From Acidobacteriota bacterium (GTDB lineage: Bacteria > Acidobacteriota > Blastocatellia > Pyrinomonadales > Pyrinomonadaceae): a DNA stretch of 64,000 nucleotides. This document shows positions 9,584 through 16,814 of this stretch, in pieces. The notes beneath the pieces were generated by a model, which worked only from the letters and a program-made list of their open reading frames with translations, had not been told where the DNA came from and made no database searches. The first letter of the stretch is position 1. Each line of letters opens with the position of its first letter. The translations under genes and the position numbers were made by a program. The DNA is taken from the NCBI GenBank assembly GCA_019239425.1, contig JAFAZX010000068.1, forward strand, positions 186,001 through 250,000. The letters are read 5' to 3'.

Positions 9584-10084
9584 TTACTCTTGCCTGATGT
9601 ACTCCGCGCCCAAGTCCTTTAACAGCTCTTCGATCTTGTCCGCCTCCTCGTCTGACTTCGACTCGACGCCGATGAGGATGCCGCCCGCGCGCAGGGACGC
9701 GTCGTAGACTTTCGCGCGATGTTCCGGTATCCCGGCCCCGACGAGAGCGCCGATAAGCCCGCCCGCCGCGCCGCCCGCGCCGGCGCCCGCCAACGCCGCC
9801 GCCAGAGGCCCCGCTACCACGAGTCCCAGGCCGGGCAGCACCACGTTCGTCCCGACGGCCACAATCGCCGCCACCACCGCCCCGACCGTCCCGCCGACCG
9901 CCGCGCCGTAGCCGAGCCCGTCGGCCGCGTGCGTGCGCGTCTCGATGGCGAACTCCTTCGACTTGGTCGCGTCGGACATCAGCACCGAGATGTCGTCGCG
10001 CGTGTACCCGCGCTTCAGGATGGCGTCCACGGCCGCCTCCGCGGCCACGCGCGTCTTGAAGACTCCCGTCACAAGCTTGGACAT
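9584..10084 (-). CDS. general-stress-type protein with glycine-rich membrane segment
   Basis: The protein has 166 residues from ATG 10084, preceded on its strand by GAGGAGG at good spacing; a longer frame to 10126 lacks such a site. The N-terminal part (residues 1-50, VTGVFKTRVAAEAAVDAI and RDDISVLMSD) matches the YflT/DUF1269-like 'general stress protein 17M' fold. Residues ~55-125 are Gly/Ala/Val-rich and could form a paired transmembrane hairpin. A C-terminal acidic helix (EEADKIEELLKDLGAEYI) follows. Its role is unknown, but these proteins are stress-induced in related groups. It faces the CsbD-like gene convergently across a palindrome, which may indicate a shared stress context. Confidence 0.75.
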   Translation of the reverse strand: MSKLVTGVFKTRVAAEAAVDAILKRGYTRDDISVLMSDATKSKEFAIETRTHAADGLGYGAAVGGTVGAVVAAIVAVGTNVVLPGLGLVVAGPLAAALAGAGAGGAAGGLIGALVGAGIPEHRAKVYDASLRAGGILIGVESKSDEEADKIEELLKDLGAEYIRQE

Positions 10085-10346
10085 AAATGCCTCCTCACTC
10101 CAAAAGAGACCTACCCGCGCAGACACACGGCAAGCCCCGTGCCGACTTCCGCGGCGCTCGCCTCTTCAAGAATCGTTAAGTAATAGAACCAATTTCGACG
10201 CATCGCACGTCTATTCCTAAGTGCGGGGCACGTACCAAACCGGAACGAGCGGCGGCGGCTGTGTTCTGTTCGGCGTCAGCGGCCGCGCTGTTATAATCCG
10301 TGCCTTCTGACGCTCGGCGACACAAACCATTCAAGGGGGAACTTCC

Positions 10347-11024
10347 GTGATTAAGGCTGTCATCTTCGACGTGGACGGGACGCTCGTCGATTCCGTAGAC
10401 CTGCACGCGCGCGCCTGGCAGGAGGCGTTCGCGCACTTCGGCAAGCAGTTCGACTTCGGGAGCGTGCGCTCGCAGATAGGCAAGGGCGGCGACCAACTGA
10501 TGCCCGTCTTCCTCTCGAAGGAAGAGCTCGAAGAGTTCGGCGAAGAGCTTGAGGAGTACCGCGGCGAACTCTTCAAGCGCGAATACCTTTCGCAAGTGAA
10601 AGGCTTCCCCAAAGTGCGCGAGCTGTTCCAGAGGATAAAGGACGAAGGGCTCAGGCTCGCGCTCGCCTCCTCGGCCAAGGGCGACGAGCTGAAGGCCTAC
10701 AAGGAGCGCGCGCGGATCGAAGACCTCGTCGAAGAGGAGACTTCGAGTGACGACGCCGAGAAGTCCAAGCCTTACCCGGACATCTTCGAGGCCGCGCTCG
10801 AACGACTCGGCGACGTGCGCCCTTCGGAGGCCGTCGTCGTCGGCGACACGCCCTACGACGCGGAGGCCGCGGGCAAAGCCGGACTGAAGACCGTCGGCCT
10901 CCTCTCCGGCGGCTTCCCCGAAGCAGACCTGCGCGCCGCCGGCTGCATACGCATCTACCGCGACCCCGCAGACCTCCTCGCACAGTACGAAGACTCGCCG
11001 CTCGCCGACAGCCCTTCGACTTGA
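10347..11024 (+). CDS. HAD-superfamily phosphatase
   Basis: A 225-residue hydrolase starting at GTG 10347 with AAGGGGGAA upstream. HAD motif I is FDVDGTLVDS (nucleophile D8, acid D10), motif II is the SSAKGDEL segment, motif III is the Lys in KPYPDIF and motif IV is VVGDTPYDAEAAG. The helical cap between motifs I and II is typical of subfamily IA, which includes phosphoglycolate phosphatase and beta-phosphoglucomutase. The exact phosphate ester is not predictable. The stop codon overlaps the start of the downstream glycosyltransferase (TGATG), so the two are translationally coupled and may act in one sugar pathway. Confidence 0.88.
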   Translation: MIKAVIFDVDGTLVDSVDLHARAWQEAFAHFGKQFDFGSVRSQIGKGGDQLMPVFLSKEELEEFGEELEEYRGELFKREYLSQVKGFPKVRELFQRIKDEGLRLALASSAKGDELKAYKERARIEDLVEEETSSDDAEKSKPYPDIFEAALERLGDVRPSEAVVVGDTPYDAEAAGKAGLKTVGLLSGGFPEADLRAAGCIRIYRDPADLLAQYEDSPLADSPST

Positions 11025-12112
11025 TGCGCATCCTTCAGGTCAGTTCCGCGCGCGCGTTCGGGGGCGGCGAGCGACACCTCGCCGACCTCGCGCGCGGCCT
11101 CCAACAGCGCGGCCACGAAGTCCTCGCCGCGTTGCGCGAAGACTCCCCGCTCCGCGAGCGTCTCTCGTTCCTGCCCGGGCAGAACGTCTACGCGCTGCCC
11201 CTGCGCAATTCGCTCGACCTCGGCAGCGCGCTCAAGCTCGCGCGCATCGCGCGCCAGCGCGAGGTTGACATCATCCACGCGCACGTCGCGCGCGACTACG
11301 TGCCCGCGTCCTTCGCCGCGCGCCGCGCGCCCGCCGCGCGACTCGTCATCACGCGCCACGTTCTCTTCCCTTTGAGCCGCGCGCACCGCCTCTTATTCTC
11401 GAACGTCTCGCGCGTCATCGCCGTCTCCGAAGCGGTCGCACGCGCCCTCCGCTCGCAGAAGATTTTCGACGAGGAGAAGATTCGCGTCGTCGAGAACAGC
11501 GTAGACCTCGCCCGCTTCGACCGCGCGCGCGCCGACGACGATGCCGACATGCGTTTCCGCGTCGGCATCGTCGGCGAGTTGAGCGAGGTCAAAGGGCAGT
11601 TAGAGTTCGTGCGCGCGGCGCGACTCGTCGCCGACGAGTTCGGCAACGGGGTCGAGTTCGTCATCGCCGGCGAGGACAACTCGCGCGGCGGCCAGTACCG
11701 CGCGCGCGTCGAAGGGCTTATTGATGAGTTGAAATTGAATGAGAGCGTGCGGCTGCTCGGGCGGGTCGAGGACGTTTCGGGCGTGGTCGCCGGCCTCGAC
11801 CTTCTCGTCTCGGCCTCGCGTTCCGAAGCCTTCGGCATGGCGATGGCCGAGGCACTCGTCTGCGGCGTGCCGGTCGTCGCCACGGCGACCGAGGGCGCGC
11901 GGTCTTTAATCGAAGACGGCGTCAACGGCCTGCTCGTCCCCGTCGGCGACGTGCGCGCGATGGCCGCGGCCGTCTCTTCACTGTTCGCGGACGGTGAGCG
12001 TCACCGCGCCCTCGGCGACAACGCGCGGCGTTCGGCGCGCGAACGCTTCAGCCCCGAGCGCATGCTCGCTGCGACCGAGCGCGTTTACGAAGAAGCATTA
12101 TCTCAACCTTGA
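11024..12112 (+). CDS. family 4-type glycosyltransferase (GT-B)
   Basis: The protein has 362 residues and starts at ATG 11024 inside the stop of the HAD gene. The N-terminal Rossmann half begins RILQVSSARAFGGGERHLADLA, which has the Gly-rich nucleotide-sugar loop. The C-terminal half contains VGELSEVKGQLEFVRA and the donor-binding E-x7-E motif (SRSEAFGMAMAEALVCGVPVV, spoken of here by its key Glu residues), followed by DGVNGLLVP. These are the marks of retaining GT4 enzymes that build lipopolysaccharide, exopolysaccharide or glycolipids on the inner face of the membrane. Donor and acceptor are unknown. Confidence 0.88.
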   Translation: MRILQVSSARAFGGGERHLADLARGLQQRGHEVLAALREDSPLRERLSFLPGQNVYALPLRNSLDLGSALKLARIARQREVDIIHAHVARDYVPASFAARRAPAARLVITRHVLFPLSRAHRLLFSNVSRVIAVSEAVARALRSQKIFDEEKIRVVENSVDLARFDRARADDDADMRFRVGIVGELSEVKGQLEFVRAARLVADEFGNGVEFVIAGEDNSRGGQYRARVEGLIDELKLNESVRLLGRVEDVSGVVAGLDLLVSASRSEAFGMAMAEALVCGVPVVATATEGARSLIEDGVNGLLVPVGDVRAMAAAVSSLFADGERHRALGDNARRSARERFSPERMLAATERVYEEALSQP

Positions 12113-12130
12113 GAGTAGCGCAGGCCATTC

Positions 12131-12215
12131 AACACAGAGGCACAGAGGCACAGAGGCACAGCTTAAAGAATATTACTCAACGAGCTGTGTCTCTGTGCCT
12201 CTGTGCCTCTGTGTT
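12131..12215. repeat. CACAGAG-type intergenic palindrome, copy 2
   Basis: 33-bp arms (12131-12163 and 12183-12215) with one mismatch. The left arm is three tandem copies of CACAGAGG. It lies 18 bases past the glycosyltransferase stop. Confidence 0.85.
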
Positions 12216-12272
12216 TACCGTCTTACCCCTGTCTCAAGTCACACAAGCCCACTTTTGAGCTATGATGCGGTT

Positions 12273-13043
12273 ATGACTTACGACGACACCGGAGGGGGTG
12301 GGCAGGCCGTTGTGCTGTTGCACGGCTTCCCCTTCGACCGTTCGATGTGGCGCGGGCAGGCGGAGGCGCTCGGCGCTGAGTTCCGCGTCGTCGCGCCCGA
12401 CCTGCGCGGACTGGGCGAAGCGACATCAGACAGTGTTGGAGTGACGATTGAGGCGATGGCCGACGATGTGAGGGCGCTGCTCGACGAGTTGGGCATCGGG
12501 CGCGCGGTCATCGGCGGCCTCTCCATGGGCGGCTACGTCGCGTTCGAGTTCTTCCGCCAGTTCCCCGAACGTGTGCGCGCGCTCGTCCTCGCCGACACGC
12601 GCCCGCAGGCCGACACGGAAGAGGGACGCAGAGCGCGCGCAGAGAACGCGCAGCGCGCCCTGAAAGAAGGCATGGCCCCAATCGTCGATTCGATGCTGCC
12701 GAAGCTCTTGTCTGCCGAGACGCGCGAGCGCGGCGGCGAAGTCCCCGGGCGCGTGCGCGCCATGATGCTCGGCACACGTCCCGAAGGCGCGGCCGCGGCC
12801 CTGCGCGCGATGGCTTCGAGGAGAGACCAGACGGATCTGCTCTCGTCAATCGACGTGCCGACCTTGATCGTCGTCGGAAGCGAAGACGTGATAACTCCGC
12901 CCGCGGACGCGGAGGCGATGCGTGCGAAGATAGAGAGCTCGCGTCTGGTCGTCGTCGAAGGCGCGGGGCACCTCTCGAACGTCGAGCAGGCGGAGCAGTT
13001 CAACCGCGCGCTTGTCGAGTTCCTTCGGGGTCTTTCCGCTTGA
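12273..13043 (+). CDS. alpha/beta hydrolase
   Basis: Taken from ATG 12273 the protein has 256 residues; the frame stays open upstream through the CACAGAG palindrome, which is not coding. LLHGFPFD supplies the oxyanion loop, GGLSMGG holds the nucleophile S84, GSEDVITPP supplies the acid and GAGHLSN the catalytic His. This is the 3-oxoadipate enol-lactonase / BioH-like branch of the fold. The substrate is unknown. The gene is followed 20 bases later by a thioesterase, so both may work on carboxylic or thioester compounds. Confidence 0.88.
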   Translation: MTYDDTGGGGQAVVLLHGFPFDRSMWRGQAEALGAEFRVVAPDLRGLGEATSDSVGVTIEAMADDVRALLDELGIGRAVIGGLSMGGYVAFEFFRQFPERVRALVLADTRPQADTEEGRRARAENAQRALKEGMAPIVDSMLPKLLSAETRERGGEVPGRVRAMMLGTRPEGAAAALRAMASRRDQTDLLSSIDVPTLIVVGSEDVITPPADAEAMRAKIESSRLVVVEGAGHLSNVEQAEQFNRALVEFLRGLSA

Positions 13044-13063
13044 CGGCTTGAGGTGACAAAGGC

Positions 13064-13510
13064 GTGAACGAGTCCTGGAAATACTGCATTGAGGAGCGCG
13101 TCCGCTGGGGCGACGTGGACGCGGCGCGCATCATCTTTTACGGCGCTTACATACGCTTCTTCGAGTTCGCCGAGACCGAGTTGTTTCGCGCGGCCGGACT
13201 GCCTTACGGCGTGATGTTCGACGAGCTGGACGTGTGGCTGCCGCGCGCGCATCTCGAATGCGACTTCCACAAGGCCGCGCAGCTCGATGACCTGCTGGAG
13301 GTCTGCGTCTACGTCGGCCGCATCGGCAACAAGTCGCTCCGGCTCGACTTCGAGGTGCGTCGTAACGGCGATGACGAACTCGTCGCCACCGCCCACTTCG
13401 TCCTCGTCGCCGTTCGCCGACAGACATTCGAGTCCGTCGCCGTCCCCGACGAACTCAAACGACGCCTCGCCCCTTACACCAAACCCGCCGATAACAAAGA
13501 TGAAGAGTAA
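13064..13510 (+). CDS. acyl-CoA thioesterase, hotdog fold (4HBT)
   Basis: A 148-residue protein from GTG 13064. The RWGDVDAARIIFYGAY segment is the conserved 4-hydroxybenzoyl-CoA thioesterase / YbgC signature, with the catalytic Asp in GDVD and the substrate Tyr nearby. The central hotdog helix and the beta strands (LEVCVYVGRIGNKSL) follow. The length matches the family. It probably hydrolyses acyl-CoA or aromatic-CoA thioesters in the cytoplasm. It lies just after the alpha/beta hydrolase and is likely co-transcribed. Confidence 0.85.
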   Translation: MNESWKYCIEERVRWGDVDAARIIFYGAYIRFFEFAETELFRAAGLPYGVMFDELDVWLPRAHLECDFHKAAQLDDLLEVCVYVGRIGNKSLRLDFEVRRNGDDELVATAHFVLVAVRRQTFESVAVPDELKRRLAPYTKPADNKDEE

Positions 13511-13551
13511 AGTGACTCGGACGTTCCTCCAAGTCACTTATGCGTTCATCT

Positions 13552-13602
13552 AACTCACTTGTGGCTTCATCCAAGTGACTTGGATGAAGCCACAAGTGAG
13601 TT
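13552..13602. repeat. 23-bp perfect palindrome with GTGACTYGGACGTTC-type repeats
   Basis: Bases 13552-13574 and 13580-13602 are perfect complements around GTGAC. Around it the word AGTGA(C/G/T)T(C/T)(G/A)GACGTTC occurs three times (near 13511, 13595 and 13638). The element lies between convergent genes and may act as a bidirectional terminator. Confidence 0.7.
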
Positions 13603-13652
13603 GGACGTTCGTCCCAGGCAGTTCGCTCGATGATAAAGTGATTTAGACGTTC

Positions 13653-14873
13653 TCAGAAAGGGTTGAGGGCGCGGCGCGCGAGGGTGCGCTTGAGGTCGAG
13701 GTAGCCCTGGTCTCCCGCGACCAGCTCGCGCAACGTGCGGCGGATGCCCGCGTGTGCGCGCGCGAGCTTAATCATGCGGTCGGTGAAGGGGCCGCCCCAG
13801 AAACGCCCGTAGAATCTTCGGCGCATCTTCGACGCGCGGCGCAGCTCGCCCCCGAAGTCTTCACGCCAACGGCGCTCGTAAGACTTCACCTCGCCCGCGA
13901 GGTAGCTTTCGGCGAACAGTTCGGCCGAGCGCAGCGCGTAGTAGATGCCTTCGCCCGTCACGGGGTCTGCGAAGCCCGCGGCGTCGCCGAGCAGCGCCCA
14001 GTCGTTCCCGGCCGCACGCCGCGAGTCGAACGTCTCGGGCGCGAGCCCGGGGATGCGCGCCGCGTAACGTTCGGCAGACGCGCGCAGCCTCTCTTCGACC
14101 CCGCCAACGCCTTCGAGAGACAGGCCTCCGCGCGAAGAGGAAGCAGCCTCCCTCTCCCTCTCCCGGTAATAGCCGACCATGAAGTCCCAGAGCATTTGGT
14201 CGAGCGCCTTGTGCTCGAAAGTGTCCTGCGCGGTGGCGATGCCGAAGGAGATGTGGTCGAGCCGCGGGAAGGCCCACGCGTAACCGGCCCAGCCCGGCAG
14301 GAAGGCGATGACCGTCGGCGCATCCTGAGCCTCGTTCAGAGGAGTTCGGTAGCCGAAAGCGACCTCCATGTCTGAGTTCGAGAGCGGCCCCGCGAGCCTC
14401 TTCGCCGTCGCGCTGTTCGCCCCGTCCGCCGCGACGAGCACGCGCCCGCGCCAGCTCATACCTCCGCGCGAACGCACGACCCAGCGACCTTCATCATCCT
14501 TCTGCCCCGACGCGTTGACGCGAACGTCGAACACGCTCGCGCCCGCGCGCTCCGCGCGCTCGCGCATGTAAGAGTCGAACGCGCAGCGTGAATAGATGGC
14601 GAAAGGCTCTGCGAGTTTCAGGCGGACGCATTCGCCCGCCGGCGAGACCATCTCGACTTCCGTGACAGCGCGCCCGCCCGCTTCGAGCAGGAACGGCCAG
14701 GCCTTGAGCGCCTTCGAAGTGACGCCGCCGCCACACGCCTTCGCCTCGCCCTCCGGCCGGCCGTCGTACAGCGCCACGCGCGCGCCGCCGCGGGCAAGTC
14801 TTTCGGCCGCGAACGAGCCCGCCGGCCCCGCCCCGATGATCAGCACGTCGTAGTCTTCGTTAATACCCGTCAC
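13653..14873 (-). CDS. geranylgeranyl reductase family flavoprotein
   Basis: A 406-residue FAD oxidoreductase. The N-terminal LIIGAGPAGSFAAERLA is the dinucleotide-binding GxGxxG, and KACGGGVT is the family's second glycine-rich motif. VLVAADGANSATAKR resembles the DG motif, and GDAAGFADPVTGEGI is the FAD ribityl-binding GD motif. Members reduce isoprenoid side chains of lipids, quinones or chlorophyll; others act on unrelated metabolites, so the substrate is open. It is convergent with the thioesterase gene and divergent from the LigB-AMMECR1 gene. A second member of the superfamily lies at 57581-58777. Confidence 0.85.
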   Translation of the reverse strand: MTGINEDYDVLIIGAGPAGSFAAERLARGGARVALYDGRPEGEAKACGGGVTSKALKAWPFLLEAGGRAVTEVEMVSPAGECVRLKLAEPFAIYSRCAFDSYMRERAERAGASVFDVRVNASGQKDDEGRWVVRSRGGMSWRGRVLVAADGANSATAKRLAGPLSNSDMEVAFGYRTPLNEAQDAPTVIAFLPGWAGYAWAFPRLDHISFGIATAQDTFEHKALDQMLWDFMVGYYREREREAASSSRGGLSLEGVGGVEERLRASAERYAARIPGLAPETFDSRRAAGNDWALLGDAAGFADPVTGEGIYYALRSAELFAESYLAGEVKSYERRWREDFGGELRRASKMRRRFYGRFWGGPFTDRMIKLARAHAGIRRTLRELVAGDQGYLDLKRTLARRALNPF

Positions 14874-14997
14874 GAATCTCCTTAAAGAGTACGCCCGCCG
14901 TCATGCTTGCCGACGAAAAGCACAGTTGTTAGCATCCCTGCCAACCCCTACAAGTCATAACACGCGGAAGGATTCCCCCGTAACAAGGCGGAGGACG

Positions 14998-16332
14998 ATG
15001 AAGGGCAGTCCCCTCGTATTCGTCGGAATCGCACCGCACCCGCCGATCATGGTTCCTGAGGTCGGCGGGGGGCGCGCCGCCGAGGTGCGCGCGTCAGTGG
15101 ACGCCATGCGCGACCTGACCGAGCGAATCAAGGCGTGCGGCGCCGAGACCGTCGTACTCGTCTCGCCGCACGCGCCGCTCGAACGAAGCAGCTTCGTCGC
15201 CTACGGCGGCGCGCGTCTGCGCGGAGATTTTGCCAACTTCAGTGCCCCGCAGGCAATCGCAGAAGCGCCTGCTGACGAAGAACTGCTTAGGGCGATTCAG
15301 CAAACCGCCGCCGAAGAGGGATTCCAAGTAGTCGCGCTTGAGCCGCAGAATTTAGACCACGGCACGGCCGTCCCGCTCTACTTTCTGCTGCGCAACGGCT
15401 GGAAGGGGCGCGTCGTCGCGCTCGGCTACAGCTTCATCTCGGATGAAGCTCACGTGCGCTTCGGGGAATGCGTCAGACGCGCAGCCGAAGTGACAGGACG
15501 CCCGGCCGCCTTCGTCGCCAGCGGCGACCTGAGCCACAGGCTCCAGCCGAATGCTCCCGCCGGTTTCGACCCGGAAGCAAGACTTTTCGACGAACAAGTC
15601 GTCGCCGCTCTACGCGCGAACGAGCCGGGACGAGTCCCGCTCATCGATCAGACGTTACGGCGGCGAGCCGGTGAATGTGGCTACCGTTCGATGCTGGTCG
15701 CGCTCGGCGCCGCGTCTGCGTTCGAACCGCAGTGTGAGGTTATCAGCTACGAAGCTCCCTTCGGCGTCGGCTACCTCGTCGCGCAACTGTCTGCGCCTCA
15801 TGAGAGCCGAATAACCGAGTTGGCTCGAAACGCCGTCGAAGCTTATGTGCTAAGCGGTCACATCATAGAGCCGCCGATTTTTCCCGAAACGTCAACACTG
15901 GGCAGGCCGTCCGCCTGCTTCGTCTGCATTAAGACGCTGAGTCGTGAGCTGAGAGGCTGCGTCGGCACGGTCGAGCCTGAGCACGACACTTTGGCCGAGG
16001 AGGTCATAGCCAATGCTGTCAAGGCGGCCACACGCGACCCGCGCTTCCGCCCCGTCTCGGACGAAGAACTCCCCTCTCTGCGCTACTCCGTGGACATTCT
16101 CGGAAGCTTGGAGCCGGCGCGGCTCGAGGACTTGAACCCCGCGGCCTTCGGAGTAATTGTGACCGACCAATCGGGCTCGCGGCGCGGGCTGCTCCTACCC
16201 GATATCGAGAGTATACAGACGGCCGACCAACAGGTCGGCGTCGCTGCGAGGAAGGCCGGCATTAAACCCGGCGAGCCGTTGACGCTCTACCGCTTTCGCA
16301 CGCGCCGCTTCAGCGAGCCGGTGCGAACTTAA
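14998..16332 (+). CDS. LigB-type dioxygenase-like domain fused to AMMECR1 (AmmeMemoRadiSam system)
   Basis: The protein has 444 residues from ATG 14998. Residues ~1-270 form a class III extradiol-dioxygenase (LigB/Memo-like) fold: GIAPHPPIMVPEVGG at the start with metal-ligand His, VLVSPHAP, and SGDLSHRL. Residues ~285-440 form an AMMECR1 domain (LGRPSACFVCIKT, ELRGCVGT and DPRFRPV). Such fusions, together with a radical-SAM enzyme, form the conserved AmmeMemoRadiSam system of unknown reaction. The radical-SAM partner is not in this window. The gene is divergent from the flavoprotein gene. Confidence 0.85.
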   Translation: MKGSPLVFVGIAPHPPIMVPEVGGGRAAEVRASVDAMRDLTERIKACGAETVVLVSPHAPLERSSFVAYGGARLRGDFANFSAPQAIAEAPADEELLRAIQQTAAEEGFQVVALEPQNLDHGTAVPLYFLLRNGWKGRVVALGYSFISDEAHVRFGECVRRAAEVTGRPAAFVASGDLSHRLQPNAPAGFDPEARLFDEQVVAALRANEPGRVPLIDQTLRRRAGECGYRSMLVALGAASAFEPQCEVISYEAPFGVGYLVAQLSAPHESRITELARNAVEAYVLSGHIIEPPIFPETSTLGRPSACFVCIKTLSRELRGCVGTVEPEHDTLAEEVIANAVKAATRDPRFRPVSDEELPSLRYSVDILGSLEPARLEDLNPAAFGVIVTDQSGSRRGLLLPDIESIQTADQQVGVAARKAGIKPGEPLTLYRFRTRRFSEPVRT

Positions 16333-16356
16333 AATTACCGAACGAGGAGGAAGACG

Positions 16357-16599
16357 ATGCCAGACCACAACCAGACAAAAAGCTCCCTCGGGGAGACGAA
16401 CCAAGAACCCGAACTCAAGCCGGACGCCACGCCCAACCCGATTGAGGACATTAACCCCGCGAACGACGAACGTGCCATCGACGTCGGCGAATCGGGTCAG
16501 TTTGCCCCCGGCGGCCGTTACAACGAACTGGGAGCCACAAGGCCGCGTCGTCTAGACCTCGATGAACAGGTGGACAGCGCCTTGTCTAAAGAAGAGTAG
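16357..16599 (+). CDS. small hydrophilic hypothetical protein
   Basis: An 80-residue protein rich in Asn, Asp, Glu, Pro and Gly, with no cysteine, no membrane segment and no signal peptide, probably largely disordered. ATG 16357 is preceded by GAGGAGGAAGACG, a strong ribosome site, which supports real translation. It starts 24 bases after the LigB-AMMECR1 gene and may share its transcript. I do not recognise a family. Confidence 0.55.
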   Translation: MPDHNQTKSSLGETNQEPELKPDATPNPIEDINPANDERAIDVGESGQFAPGGRYNELGATRPRRLDLDEQVDSALSKEE

Positions 16600-16683
16600 A
16601 AGTGATTTGGAGATACTTTGCCGAGCGTTGTCGGCTTATGAAGGGTGCTGACGGCAGAGGGTATTTCCGAAAGAAAAATCTTA

Positions 16684-16724
16684 CTAAAAAAAATCCCGCT
16701 GCATACGCGAGATGTATGCAGCGG
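16684..16724 (-). terminator. terminator for the leftward gyrB transcript
   Basis: CCGCTGCATAC (16696-16706) pairs perfectly with GTATGCAGCGG (16714-16724). On the minus strand the stem is followed by ATTTTTTTTAGTAA. It lies ~90 bases past the gyrB stop and closes the dnaA-dnaN-recF-gyrB set. Confidence 0.85.
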
Positions 16725-16814
16725 TAAGATCCACAGGAGGAAAGGGTCTTCATTCTACACGAGCGGGCTGAGTGTGTCAAATAGATTCACGCACGCCCGC
16801 CCGCGTAGGACGAA

